Below are positions 52,992 through 62,258 of a DNA stretch of 64,000 bases, in pieces; the first letter of the stretch is position 1; every line of letters starts with the position of its first letter. The translations under genes were made by a program, and so were the position numbers. The notes below the pieces were generated by a model. That model was given only the letters and a program-made list of their open reading frames with translations. It did not search any database and was not told where the DNA came from. The DNA lies in NCBI GenBank assembly GCA_019310785.1, contig JAFDDR010000006.1, forward strand, positions 1 through 64,000. The letters run 5' to 3'. The DNA is from Deltaproteobacteria bacterium (lineage in GTDB: Bacteria; Desulfobacterota; DSM-4660; Desulfatiglandales; Desulfatiglandaceae).

Positions 52992-54340
52992 AAAAATTAA
53001 TGACTGTTTTTCTTGTCATGTTTCTTGTATCAGTTTCAGGGTGTATTCCCGTCCTTCAGAAACCTGATGTGGTTATACCTAAATCCGAAAGCCGCATAGG
53101 TCCATTGCCGCCCCTCGATCTTCTTGATAGAAAAATAGAAGTTCTCAATGAAATCCTTCACAGAGAAGGCGTCTCAGAAAAAGACAAGGAAATCGCCTCA
53201 ACTCTTCTGGAATCCTACAAAACATTGAAATTAGCTTACTCCGGGCATCTCACCGAACTGGAATACCGGCACGTCATCAATACCCTTTTTAAAATACTTA
53301 GCGCTCTCGATGAAGATTATTTCTCCGAACAAAAGGGTGTGCCTGATTATTCGGGGCCTATGAACCTCTTTTCTGTTAAGCGAAATAAGATCATGGATAG
53401 TTATTTAGCCGGGGATTTCAAGGCTGTGATCAATCACTGCCTTGAACTGAAGTCGGTCTTTGGTCCGGATGCCCTGATCCCTGAAATCGGCCTTGTGTTC
53501 GCTTTGTCTTTAGGCAAACAGGGAATGTTAAAAGATGCGATAAATATCGGGGAAGGGATTGCCCGTGAAATGGAGGCAAACCCGGATATAATTCACCTGA
53601 GAGCAAAGATTGCAGAATGGCACTTAAACCTGGGTCAAAGAGAAAAGGCCCTCCATATGTACGATAAACTGACGGACAATTTGGATGAGAGGGAAGGTAT
53701 CTTAAAAGGACTCACTCGAAAAATCGCCGGAAAAACCGAACCCAAACCCCCTTCTAATACCAGAACAGACAGTCAGGCTTTGATTCCCATGGATGAGTTT
53801 CTGCTGAAAGTGGATGACCTGGTCCAAAAACACGCTTACGATGAGGCAAGACTTCTGTTGATAAAACAAAGGATCCGGTTGGAAGAGGGTCCTGATACGG
53901 AGCTTATAGATGAGGCATTGAAGGGAATTGAAATTGCCGAAGAGAAGTTTGAAAAAGAAAAGAGGTCCAGGGATACCTACATAAATGAAACCATTGAAAC
54001 GGCAAAAAAATTGATTGAGGAGGAAAGCTTTGAGGAGGCGATCGCTAAGATTGATGAACTCCAGAATCTTCGTGGACCCAGTTCAGAGTCAATGGCATTG
54101 AAAAACCGGGCCATTGAAAAATTGATCAATCGAGAAAGAAACAGGGCCGCAAAGCTCTTTTTGGCCGCCAAAAAGACAGACGACCGTTTAAAAAAGGAAA
54201 AATACCTTCTTTCATCCTACAAAATACTTAAAGCAATAATTGATAAATACCCTTCATCGCCTTTGAATAATAAACTAAAATCTCACATAAAAACTCTGAC
54301 GGAAGAAATGGAGGGATTAGGAATAACTCCCGAAAGTTGA
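52988..54340 (+). CDS. TPR-like lipoprotein coupled to the penicillin-binding protein
   Basis: The protein has 450 residues. The signal sequence ends with a lipobox (VSGC, Cys about 19). The remainder is helical, with TPR-like hairpins (AINHCLELKSVFG, AKIAEWHLNLGQREKALHMYDKL) and a charged coiled-coil-like C-terminus (about 310-440). Four-base overlap with the PBP gene suggests it works with it, possibly as an outer-membrane lipoprotein activator, as LpoA is a TPR-type activator of PBP1A in gammaproteobacteria. This is an analogy of position and fold; no sequence identity with LpoA is claimed. Confidence 0.75.
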   Translation: MKKLMTVFLVMFLVSVSGCIPVLQKPDVVIPKSESRIGPLPPLDLLDRKIEVLNEILHREGVSEKDKEIASTLLESYKTLKLAYSGHLTELEYRHVINTLFKILSALDEDYFSEQKGVPDYSGPMNLFSVKRNKIMDSYLAGDFKAVINHCLELKSVFGPDALIPEIGLVFALSLGKQGMLKDAINIGEGIAREMEANPDIIHLRAKIAEWHLNLGQREKALHMYDKLTDNLDEREGILKGLTRKIAGKTEPKPPSNTRTDSQALIPMDEFLLKVDDLVQKHAYDEARLLLIKQRIRLEEGPDTELIDEALKGIEIAEEKFEKEKRSRDTYINETIETAKKLIEEESFEEAIAKIDELQNLRGPSSESMALKNRAIEKLINRERNRAAKLFLAAKKTDDRLKKEKYLLSSYKILKAIIDKYPSSPLNNKLKSHIKTLTEEMEGLGITPES

Positions 54341-54345
54341 GACTG

Positions 54346-54406
54346 GGAGGCTGTCCGAGAAGTCACCAATTCTAATGATATAAATGCCTATTCTCGGACA
54401 GCCTCC
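54346..54406. terminator. 16-bp perfect inverted repeat after the lipoprotein gene
   Basis: GGAGGCTGTCCGAGAA (54346-54361) is exactly inverted at 54391-54406 with a 29-base loop. The half-site ttctcggacagcctcct also occurs at 43683-43699. It starts six bases after the stop codon and could act in transcription termination or mRNA stability. No T run follows. Confidence 0.55.
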
Positions 54407-54514
54407 TGGGTAAAAACAGTCGAATTCCATGATCCCGGAGATTCTCTTTTCCGTTTAATGTTTGCAAAATAACTTAGCGATTATAGGGCTCTGCCCACCA
54501 TCAGGAAAAAGCTC

Positions 54515-56122
54515 ATGTACCCCATCGACTGGATCATCCTGATTGTCTACATTTTAGTGATCATATACATGGGTTTTTACGTGGGACGTTCCCAGCATTC
54601 CCAGGAGGACTACTATTTAGGGGGTCGTGAAATGTCCTCGTGGCAGGTCGCCTTGTCCATCGTGGCCACCCAGGTGAGTGCCATCAGCCTGATTGGCGCC
54701 CCTGCCTTCATTGCCATGAAACCTGGGGGTGGCCTTGTCTGGCTCCAGTACGAATTCGCTATCCCCCTTGCCATGATGCTGATCATGCTGACAGTGGTTC
54801 CCATGTACCATAGAACCGGAGTTATCAGCATCTATGAGTACCTGGAAAAACGGTTCGGCAGTGCCACCCGAACTATTCTGAGCCTCATCTTTATGGCAAG
54901 CAGGGGACTTGCAACCGGCGTGGCCCTCCTTGCCACATCCATTGTCACCAGCGTGTGTATGGACATGCCGCTTTTTCATACTGTCCTTCTCATCGGGGTA
55001 ATCTCCATTGTCTATACTGCAATGGGGGGAATTCGCGCGGACATCTATTCCGATATTCTTCAACTTGTTATCCTGTGGTCAGGGGCCATTATCTGCCTGT
55101 GGGTCCTTTTTGGTCTTGTCGGCGATGATCCCTTTGGCGGAGTGACACGGACAGCAGCGGGCAGGTACCAGGTTTTTAATATGAGCGGCTCAGGCCTGGG
55201 AGACGGAGAGACCTTCGGGTTCTGGCCCATGTTAGTGGGAGGCTTTTTCCTTTATCTGTCTTATTATGGCTGTGATCAGAGCGAGACCCAGAGACTCTTG
55301 ACAGCCAGAGGGGCAAAGCAGGCACAGAAGGCCCTTTTTTACAACGGGATGATCCGGTTTCCACTGGTCATTACCTATTGCAGCCTCGGGATATTCCTGA
55401 TCCCCTTTTTACACACACATCCAGGTTTCCTGAACAGGCTTGCGGGCCAGTCCCCGGATTTTCTTCTTCCGCATTTTCTGCTGGAATACATGCCCCACGG
55501 GCTTTTGGGGCTTTTGATTGCGGGGATTTTTGCCGCGTCCATGTCCAGCCTTGACAGCACCCTAAACTCTTTAAGCGCAGTCACCTGGCGCGATTTCCTC
55601 CAAAAGTACTTCACGCGATTTAAAACCATTCCCCGCGAAAAGGAGGTGTGGGTATCAAAAATCCTGACCGTTTTGTGGGGCCTGCTATGCACTGTCTTTG
55701 CCCTAAGTATGATAGGAGGCCCGGAGACAGTGCTGGTCTTAGTCAACAAGATCGGATCCGCCTTTTACGGTCCCATCTTAGCCACGTTCTGGTTGGGTAT
55801 TTTGACTAAGAAAGCTTCCCAGCCCGGGGCAATCACGGGACTCGGGACCGGTGTGGCTATGAATATATTTATGTGGCAATTTTTTGGTAAGGCCGTCTCA
55901 TGGCTGTGGTGGAATCCAATAGGGTTTTTTACATCTTTTATCGTAGGGTACGGCGTAAGCCTTGCGTTTTCGAAAAAGAGACCGGAAGTCAGTGAAGGGC
56001 TCCAACAGAGCCCGGGCAAGCCCGGTCTCCCTCTAATCTATTATCTCGCCTTAACAGGTGTTTTTGGCGGGATTCTTCTTGTGTGTTGGCTCATAGAACG
56101 TGTTCTTACGGGAGCACCTTAA
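54515..56122 (+). CDS. sodium:solute symporter (SSS family)
   Basis: The protein has 535 residues and about thirteen membrane helices. The N-terminal YYLGGREMSSWQVALSIVATQVSAISLIG region and the FMASRGLATGVAL and GLLIAGIFAASMSSLDSTLNSLS segments are the SSS signature (LeuT fold); the last contains the Ser/Thr pair for Na+ binding. The N-terminal unwound helix suggests a sugar, carboxylate or pantothenate-like substrate; no specific one is evident. AGGAAAAAGCTC precedes the ATG. Confidence 0.9.
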   Translation: MYPIDWIILIVYILVIIYMGFYVGRSQHSQEDYYLGGREMSSWQVALSIVATQVSAISLIGAPAFIAMKPGGGLVWLQYEFAIPLAMMLIMLTVVPMYHRTGVISIYEYLEKRFGSATRTILSLIFMASRGLATGVALLATSIVTSVCMDMPLFHTVLLIGVISIVYTAMGGIRADIYSDILQLVILWSGAIICLWVLFGLVGDDPFGGVTRTAAGRYQVFNMSGSGLGDGETFGFWPMLVGGFFLYLSYYGCDQSETQRLLTARGAKQAQKALFYNGMIRFPLVITYCSLGIFLIPFLHTHPGFLNRLAGQSPDFLLPHFLLEYMPHGLLGLLIAGIFAASMSSLDSTLNSLSAVTWRDFLQKYFTRFKTIPREKEVWVSKILTVLWGLLCTVFALSMIGGPETVLVLVNKIGSAFYGPILATFWLGILTKKASQPGAITGLGTGVAMNIFMWQFFGKAVSWLWWNPIGFFTSFIVGYGVSLAFSKKRPEVSEGLQQSPGKPGLPLIYYLALTGVFGGILLVCWLIERVLTGAP

Positions 56123-56154
56123 TTCAATCGTAATATCTCAATAAATCGGGGCTT

Positions 56155-56221
56155 CTCACCCCCACATGACCCTGCCCCGTCCCCGCTAAAGACGGGAGAC
56201 AAGGGGGAGGGTTGGGGTGAG
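56155..56221. repeat. CTCACCCC...GGGGTGAG inverted repeat
   Basis: ctcacccccacatgaccctg (56155 on) and gggggagggttggggtgag (56203-56221) form an imperfect palindrome around an inner hairpin. The minus-strand TIM-barrel gene ends inside it. Confidence 0.65.
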
Positions 56222-56986
56222 GGGGAAGAGCAATTGTTTTACATAACCCAGACATTTTCTTATTTCCCAGGGCCTCAGTTCCAGCGTCATTGTCCCGCAA
56301 TAGCCAATCCCTTTCAATTGCTGAAATATCCTTTTGAAATCAACGATCCCCTCTCCCACAGGCAGATGAAGATCATCATCAGGTGAGTTTCCACCACGGT
56401 TGTCATGCACATGGATATGCTTAATCCTGTCAAGGTGCTTTTTCATGAACCCATAACTGGTATTTTGTTTTGATAAAAGCTGGGCGTGGCCCATGTCCAG
56501 AGTCATGTTCAAATGAGGTAATGTCTTGAAAACGCCCGCTAAATGGGTTGCGGTCTCGCTCAGGTTCTCAAGACAAATGGTAATGCCTGCATCTGTTGCA
56601 ATCTCAATAAGCCTTTTGAGGAAACCGATCTTGTAGGCGATTGCATCCGGGGTCAAAAATCGGGGGTCCAACCAGAGATGTATGGTCAAAAGCCTCATAT
56701 CCAGATCGGGCATGATGGAAAGGACCTGAACCAGCTTGGGCATATAAATACTTTCAAGGGTTTCTATATCATTCGGGTCCCCTTCCCGGGGTCCGTGGCA
56801 CAGGTAATAGAGACCGGTTTTCTTCTTTAAGTCGATATAGGTGTCTTTAAGGGACTGGAATTTTTCCGGATCAATAATAGGAATCTCAGCAAATTGAAGC
56901 CCTAATTCATGCAGGGCCATAACATCTTCCGGACTTCGGGCAGTGCCGCCCAAATGAATTGATTGCTTATCATTTGTCGTATCCAT
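56186..56986 (-). CDS. xylose-isomerase-like TIM-barrel protein
   Basis: The protein has 266 residues (AP endonuclease 2/sugar phosphate isomerase family). The metal-site strands are visible: ICLENLSE (Glu), LDMGHAQLL (Asp-His), HIHVHDNRG (His/Asp) and TLELRP (last Glu). It probably isomerises or epimerises a sugar or sugar phosphate, or hydrolyses a phosphodiester; substrate unknown. The last dozen residues (FPLTPTLPLVSRL) are encoded by a palindromic repeat, so the natural stop codon was likely lost. Confidence 0.82.
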   Translation of the reverse strand: MDTTNDKQSIHLGGTARSPEDVMALHELGLQFAEIPIIDPEKFQSLKDTYIDLKKKTGLYYLCHGPREGDPNDIETLESIYMPKLVQVLSIMPDLDMRLLTIHLWLDPRFLTPDAIAYKIGFLKRLIEIATDAGITICLENLSETATHLAGVFKTLPHLNMTLDMGHAQLLSKQNTSYGFMKKHLDRIKHIHVHDNRGGNSPDDDLHLPVGEGIVDFKRIFQQLKGIGYCGTMTLELRPWEIRKCLGYVKQLLFPLTPTLPLVSRL

Positions 56987-57035
56987 AGTAAAACGGTCCC
57001 CCCCAATTTAAGCTCTTTTAGAAACTCATCCCGAG

Positions 57036-58292
57036 TCAGGCACGGGAAATTACCCTCTTCTCTCTTGTTGAATCCCGGGTAGTTAAATAGAGCCCTGCAC
57101 TCACAAACAACGCTACAGAACATATCAAAAATGCAGCGGAATATGCTTCTCCGTTTTGTGTCAGATCCCCGCTTATCTGTTTTATGACGCCTCCGAGTCC
57201 ATGTATAAAGACCCCCGCGCCTAACATGGTGAAAAAATTAATGCCGGCCATTGCCGTCCCCGACATCTCCTCGGGCATAAGCTCTTTGATGTGCGCATAA
57301 CTGATCTGGTTGAAGGAGGCGAAAAAACCAAGTACAAAAAAGAGAGCCCCTAACAAGGGGAGGTAGAACGTTCCTTGCCACTTAGACAGCACAAATACTG
57401 TTAGAGCGGTGATGCATGAGGCTAAGATGACTATGCTTTTCCTCGATCTGAAAACACGGTCCGAGAGCATACCGCCCGTTGGAGAACCTAAAATGAATGC
57501 AATGCTGATCATGAGGAGAAGATTGCCCGCTGTTACATGGGAGAGTCCAAGGTATTCCATGAGAAAGGGGCCGGCCCAGAGCGCCTGAATAGAGGCAAAC
57601 GATCCGTAGCGAAGAAAAATGCTAAAGGAAATAGCCCAGAAACTCCAGCTTGAAAAAAGCCTTTTTATGGATACTGTCAAGGGAAGCGAGTTTGCTCGAT
57701 CCGGGGATCTTACGATGGGGGTTTGCTTGCCGGAGGGTCTGTCCTGAACAAAAAGGAACAGACATATGATCAGCAGGAAATTGAGACCGGCAAGGGCGTA
57801 AAAGGAGCCTCTCCATCCCAGGGATTGCACCATCAGGGCCAGTGGTGTCGTGGCGGCAAGGCTTCCCAAAGTTCCTAATGCCAGGACCAAACCGGAGAGG
57901 GATGCGAATTTTTTCGGCTCGAACCAATAGGTCAGGAGTTTTAAGGTGCCCATGAAGTTGGCCGCCATACCCACTCCAAGGAGCGCCCGGCCCATAACGC
58001 CGCCCGCAAGGCTGGCAGTGCCGGCAAAGATCAATGTTCCGCATACCCCGATGACATTGAGAAACAGCATCGTGGTTTTTGCACCGACGCGATCCAGGAT
58101 GGGCCCAAGGGGCAACTGAATCAGGGCAAAGGCATAAAAGAAGGCTGCACCCAAAAGACCCAGATCATTAGGTTCCAGGTTAAGATCCCTACTTAGGTCG
58201 GGGGCAATAATGGCATTTGATGCCCTGTAAAAAAGGGAGATAAGAAAAAGAGATGTGCAAACCGCAAATAGTGTCCATGGCCGTGATTTCAT
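57036..58292 (-). CDS. MFS transporter
   Basis: The protein has 418 residues and twelve hydrophobic segments. The loop after helix 2 (GPILDRVGAKTTM) is the MFS motif GxxxDRxG, and PTGGMLSDRVFRSRK is its counterpart in the second half. It is of the type that carries small organic anions or hexuronates (ACS-like family). It stands alone in its strand group, 50 bp from the TIM-barrel gene and 38 bp from the aminopeptidase gene, and could be cotranscribed with both. Confidence 0.9.
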   Translation of the reverse strand: MKSRPWTLFAVCTSLFLISLFYRASNAIIAPDLSRDLNLEPNDLGLLGAAFFYAFALIQLPLGPILDRVGAKTTMLFLNVIGVCGTLIFAGTASLAGGVMGRALLGVGMAANFMGTLKLLTYWFEPKKFASLSGLVLALGTLGSLAATTPLALMVQSLGWRGSFYALAGLNFLLIICLFLFVQDRPSGKQTPIVRSPDRANSLPLTVSIKRLFSSWSFWAISFSIFLRYGSFASIQALWAGPFLMEYLGLSHVTAGNLLLMISIAFILGSPTGGMLSDRVFRSRKSIVILASCITALTVFVLSKWQGTFYLPLLGALFFVLGFFASFNQISYAHIKELMPEEMSGTAMAGINFFTMLGAGVFIHGLGGVIKQISGDLTQNGEAYSAAFLICSVALFVSAGLYLTTRDSTREKRVISRA

Positions 58293-58330
58293 AACGCGGT
58301 CTTATAGCAGGCTCGCCGGAAAATAACCAC

Positions 58331-59530
58331 CTAATACCTAAACATGCCGTTTTCATAAACCACCGTCTTTTTGCCGTTATTTAGATAGGCGGTGACGGTT
58401 TTTTTCTCGGTATTTACCAGGTCCCAGTGGAGGGCTGAATCGTTAAATCCTAATTTTCTTTTCCTCTCTTTGGTAAGCCTTGCCGGGTCTCCCTCAAAGG
58501 TGTCGGCATATGAGTCCCCTGCGGCGAGGTGACAATTCCCGTAACGGCCTCCGTAATTTTCATCATACAGGGTATTGGCCATGAACCTGTTTATGCGGGA
58601 AAAGCGTTTATCGGTCAGGGAAAACTCCCCTACCCTGCTGGCCCCCTTGTCCATGGCAAGCTGTTTGACGACAAAATCCCTTCCTTTTTTGGCCTTTATC
58701 TCAACTACGGAGCCTTTCTTGAAAACAAGCCTGACTCCTTCCACATAATTTCCGCTTCGAAAAGACGGCTGGTTTGCATAATACACACCTTCCGTTCCCC
58801 GCCAGTCCGGGGAGAGAAAGATCTCGAAACTGGGGATGTTATGGCCCGAGATCCCTATCCATTTTCGTTGTTTTCCGGGCACAACCTTCAGATCCATGCT
58901 TTCAGATTCAATATGAAAGTATCTAACCTCCATGCTGTTCATCCACTTCTTTACGGCCATGGCATCTTTGTAAATGGTCTTCCATGCACGAACCGGATCG
59001 ACCTTGTCCAAATAACATGCCTTGATGACCTGGTTGGTATATTCCTTCTCTGAGAGCTTTGCCTGTTTAGCTAATTCCATGGTAGGCAGGGTGCAGAGGG
59101 TCCATCCGAACATTCTGCTGTTTTCCCGTTTCTGGAGGATCTCCCGCAACGGCTTGCTGGCCACGGCAGCTTTTCCGATTCTCTTTGGATCAATGTCGCT
59201 CAGATGGGTGAGCGATTCCGGGGCTCGCAGATAGATATTCCCATTAAGACTGTTGAGAAGTTCTTTTTGTCCCGGCGCTATAAAGACTAACTGCCTGTTA
59301 TTCGATTTCCCGTAAAAGTTGTGTTCCATAACAGGTGTCAAACCCTGGCGAAGGACCGGGTGCATTCCCATGTCCAGGAGTTTACCCTGAAGGGTTTCCG
59401 CAAGTTTAACAGCCGCCGGGTCAAAACGGACCAATATAATGTCATTCCTCTTAAACCTGCCCTTTCTTGCGGTTTTCAATCCCCATAAAAGCACATCCGA
59501 ATATTTTTCCAACTGTCTCTTTGTCAGCAT
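58331..59530 (-). CDS. M29-family aminopeptidase
   Basis: The protein has 399 residues and matches the thermophilic aminopeptidase (M29) fold. Visible metal-binding motifs are NIPSFEIFLSPD (Glu), the GNCHLAAGDSYADTFEG stretch (His and Gly) and the terminal DSALHWDLV (His and Asp). These enzymes remove N-terminal residues with Co2+ or Zn2+. Some residues of the family's EGxxxYxYR-type ends are less well conserved here. It is located between the MFS gene and a repeat. Confidence 0.85.
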   Translation of the reverse strand: MLTKRQLEKYSDVLLWGLKTARKGRFKRNDIILVRFDPAAVKLAETLQGKLLDMGMHPVLRQGLTPVMEHNFYGKSNNRQLVFIAPGQKELLNSLNGNIYLRAPESLTHLSDIDPKRIGKAAVASKPLREILQKRENSRMFGWTLCTLPTMELAKQAKLSEKEYTNQVIKACYLDKVDPVRAWKTIYKDAMAVKKWMNSMEVRYFHIESESMDLKVVPGKQRKWIGISGHNIPSFEIFLSPDWRGTEGVYYANQPSFRSGNYVEGVRLVFKKGSVVEIKAKKGRDFVVKQLAMDKGASRVGEFSLTDKRFSRINRFMANTLYDENYGGRYGNCHLAAGDSYADTFEGDPARLTKERKRKLGFNDSALHWDLVNTEKKTVTAYLNNGKKTVVYENGMFRY

Positions 59531-59574
59531 TATTGTACCTCCATGTTCTTTTTATGTACATTCTTTCTCACAGC

Positions 59575-59629
59575 GTAGCGCAGGGCTTTAGCCCTGCATC
59601 AAAATGGCAGAGCTAAAGCTCTACGCTAC
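59575..59629. repeat. 23-bp imperfect inverted repeat
   Basis: gtagcgcagggctttagccc (59575 on) is inverted at 59607-59629 as gctaaagctctacgctac. It is a common intergenic palindrome type. Confidence 0.6.
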
Positions 59630-59638
59630 AAAAAAAGG

Positions 59639-60202
59639 CTATGTGCCGTCGTAGGGTGGGCCACTTGACGAAGTTTCCAGCATGGCCTGTCTCAGTTCTT
59701 TCTTGGGAATCTGGGAACGAACCTTGCCATTTATTAAAAACCCGAGACCCAGAACACGGTCCTTCCCTTGGACAAGAATCACATAACCCGTATCCAGATC
59801 CATGTCCACAGGAAGTTCTTCTCCGGCCACAAGCCTTGTCAGTTGTTGATCGTCAATCTCAATCCTTGCCTTTGTCGCGGCCTGCCCGAAAACCTGGATC
59901 AAACGTGTCGTGGGTTTTACAAATACGCTGATCTTTTGAAAGGCCCTCAAACCCACTTTTGAGACCTTGAGTTGTGATGCGGACATGACCTCCAAAACCG
60001 CATTGTTTATGAGTTGCCAGCTACCCTTTCGCTTGAACAACAGGTAGTTATCAAACATTTTTTCGGGAATTCCAAAACGGTCTTCCATGTATGAAAAAAT
60101 GCGCCGCCGGTCAGTTTCTTCTGCCAATTCGGGCCATGAAGAATCCCACTGAATCGATTCTGTGGGGATAGAACCTGGCAGTCCTTTCAAGTTGTTTGTC
60201 AT
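59639..60202 (-). CDS. PUA-like domain protein coupled to RNA methyltransferase
   Basis: The protein has 187 residues. The N-terminal part (SYMEDRFGIPEKMFDNYLLFKR) resembles the segment linking the catalytic and C-terminal domains of RsmF-type proteins, and the middle holds a PUA-like region (ELPVDMDLDTGYVILVQG, GLGFLINGKVRSQIPKKELRQ). The first 92 bases overlap the end of the methyltransferase gene in another frame. In RsmF-like enzymes a PUA-like RNA-binding part is fused behind the catalytic domain; here it is probably a separate partner. A shorter start (ATG at 60088) would avoid the overlap. Confidence 0.65.
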   Translation of the reverse strand: MTNNLKGLPGSIPTESIQWDSSWPELAEETDRRRIFSYMEDRFGIPEKMFDNYLLFKRKGSWQLINNAVLEVMSASQLKVSKVGLRAFQKISVFVKPTTRLIQVFGQAATKARIEIDDQQLTRLVAGEELPVDMDLDTGYVILVQGKDRVLGLGFLINGKVRSQIPKKELRQAMLETSSSGPPYDGT

Positions 60203-61016
60203 AGTTTTTATTTCCCCATTTGATTAGTCCCGGATCGTAATCCAGGCCCACATGAATGGGAAGCAGCTTTGCGTCCCGGTTATCCAATAAAAGATTGACC
60301 ACTGATTCGTTTTCTTCGGGGTTGTACGTGCACGTTGAATACAGCATCTCACCGTTCTTTTTCAGGAGATCAAACCCACGGAGCATAATCTTTTTCTGCA
60401 GGTCGGAAAGCTTTGCCTTTGTGCCGGTTTCCCGGTATGTAAAATCTTTTTTCGTCTGCCTGAACCTCCCCTCTCCCGAACATGGAACATCGGCCAAAAT
60501 ATAGTCAAACCGGTGTTTCATGGGGAATTCCTGGGCCTGGTACCCGGTGATAACTGCGTTAAGGACCCCCAACCTTTCAAGGGTGTGCCCCAAGGGGATT
60601 TGTCGTTTAGGGTAGAGTTCATTTGCAACAATAAACCCCGTGTTATGCATCAATTCGGCTAAATGTGAGGTCTTTCCGCCGGGAGAAGCGCACATGTCAA
60701 GCACGTAGGCCCCTTGTTCGGGCCCAAGGGCTATGGATGCAAGACAGGATGTGAGGGCCTGAGGATGAATATGGCCCAGAAAATATTCCAAGAGATTTCC
60801 GGAAGAATTCAATTCCGGAGCAAGATACAGGGAGTTATTCTTTCCGGTCGCGCTTTTAAGGTGAATCCCTTTAGCCTCTAAAGAGTCCACCACCAAAACC
60901 GGCTCTGCTTTTATTAGGTTGACCCTGAGGTGGGTGGGAAAGGGATTGTGTAGACTTTCCTGGAAAAGGGAGAAGTCGGGGATGATCTCTTGGTACCGTT
61001 CAAAAATGGGTTTCAT
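60111..61016 (-). CDS. RsmB/RsmF-family RNA cytosine-C5 methyltransferase
   Basis: The protein has 301 residues. AdoMet-binding motifs are VLDMCASPGGKTSHLAEL and, for the catalytic Cys pair, ADVPCSGEGRFRQ (motif IV PCS) and STCTYNPEENESVV (motif VI TCT). These mark m5C methyltransferases acting on rRNA or tRNA. An N-terminal region (1-75) is short and no NusB-like domain is present, so it is more like RsmF/YebU than RsmB. The PUA-like domain is encoded by the following overlapping gene. Confidence 0.9.
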   Translation of the reverse strand: MKPIFERYQEIIPDFSLFQESLHNPFPTHLRVNLIKAEPVLVVDSLEAKGIHLKSATGKNNSLYLAPELNSSGNLLEYFLGHIHPQALTSCLASIALGPEQGAYVLDMCASPGGKTSHLAELMHNTGFIVANELYPKRQIPLGHTLERLGVLNAVITGYQAQEFPMKHRFDYILADVPCSGEGRFRQTKKDFTYRETGTKAKLSDLQKKIMLRGFDLLKKNGEMLYSTCTYNPEENESVVNLLLDNRDAKLLPIHVGLDYDPGLIKWGNKNYDKQLERTARFYPHRIDSVGFFMARIGRRN

Positions 61017-61063
61017 GTTTTACAGTGATCAACGTAGCACATGGATGAAGATATAAATAATGG

Positions 61064-62206
61064 TTATTTTCCAATAACATGGTTTGCAATGACTATTCTC
61101 TGGATCTCGGAAGTGCCTTCATAGATGGTGAAGACCCTTGCGTCACGGTAGTATCTTTCCACGGGAAATTCCTTGATATAGCCGTACCCGCCGTGAATCT
61201 GAAGGGCCTGGTAGGCCACCTTGTTGGCCATTTCAGAGGCAAAGACCTTTGCCATGGATGCGGCCGCTGAAAAATTCTCTTCCCTGTCCCTCATGGCAGC
61301 GGCATTAAAGGTCAGCAGCCTGGCCGCCTCGATCTGGGTGGCCATGTCCGCGATCATCCAGCGTATCCCCTGGAACTGGGAAATGGGTTTATTGAACTGG
61401 ACCCTTTCTTTTGCATAGCTTACTGCTGCGTCCAAACAGGCCTGTGCCAGACCCACGGACTGGGATGCAATTCCGATCCGCCCGCCGTCGAGTGAGACCA
61501 TGGCAATCTTAAACCCGTCCCCTTCCTCGCCCAAAAGATTTTCTGCGGGTACACGGCAGTCCTCGAAAATCAATTCTACCGTATCAGAGCCCCTAAGGCC
61601 CATTTTATCCTCCTCTTTCCCGACAGAAAAGCCGGGGGTTCCTTTTTCCACAATAAAGGCACTAATGCCTCGATGTTTTTTCTCCTTGTCCGTATAGGCG
61701 GTCACAACCGTAACATCCGAATTCTTTCCGGTTGTAATGAACATCTTGGTCCCGTTGATTACATAACTGTCCCCGTCTCTGACCGCTTTTGCCTTCTGCC
61801 CTGCCGGATTTGAACCGGCGCCGGGTTCTGTTACGGCAAAAGACCCGATCTTCTCCCCTGCGGCCAATGGCTTTAAATAGGTTTCTTTCAGATAGTCTGA
61901 ACCGAAAAGGTATATGGGACCGCAGGCCACCGAGTTGTGGACCGACATTACCACTGCCGTAGAAGCGCATGCATAGGCAACTTCCTGCAGCGCTGCGGAA
62001 TAGCTCACCGTATCCGCTCCCACGCCATTGTATTCGGCCGGGACGTTCATGCCCATAAGTCCCAGTTCACCCATCTTTCTGATATTTTCCCCTGGGAATT
62101 CCTTTGTCTTATCCCTCTCTGCGGCGGTAGGCAAAAGGACCTCACGGGCAAATTCCCTTACCATTGCCCGAATCATTCTTTGTTCTTCAGTCAATTCATA
62201 GGCCAT
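61064..62206 (-). CDS. acd: acyl-CoA dehydrogenase
   Basis: The protein has 380 residues, the size of short-chain (butyryl-CoA-type) acyl-CoA dehydrogenases. AVTEPGAGSNPAGQKAKA is the FAD/substrate loop, GFSVGKEEDKMGLRGSDTVEL the second signature and IYEGTSEIQRIVIA carries the catalytic Glu near the C-terminus. It oxidises a saturated acyl-CoA to the 2-enoyl form. It follows the XRE-cupin regulator by 52 bp on the same strand. Typical of beta-oxidation or related CoA-ester degradation. Confidence 0.92.
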   Translation of the reverse strand: MAYELTEEQRMIRAMVREFAREVLLPTAAERDKTKEFPGENIRKMGELGLMGMNVPAEYNGVGADTVSYSAALQEVAYACASTAVVMSVHNSVACGPIYLFGSDYLKETYLKPLAAGEKIGSFAVTEPGAGSNPAGQKAKAVRDGDSYVINGTKMFITTGKNSDVTVVTAYTDKEKKHRGISAFIVEKGTPGFSVGKEEDKMGLRGSDTVELIFEDCRVPAENLLGEEGDGFKIAMVSLDGGRIGIASQSVGLAQACLDAAVSYAKERVQFNKPISQFQGIRWMIADMATQIEAARLLTFNAAAMRDREENFSAAASMAKVFASEMANKVAYQALQIHGGYGYIKEFPVERYYRDARVFTIYEGTSEIQRIVIANHVIGK

Positions 62207-62258
62207 TGATACACCTCAGCGTCTTGTAACTCTTTGATATTATTATTTTTTATATCAC

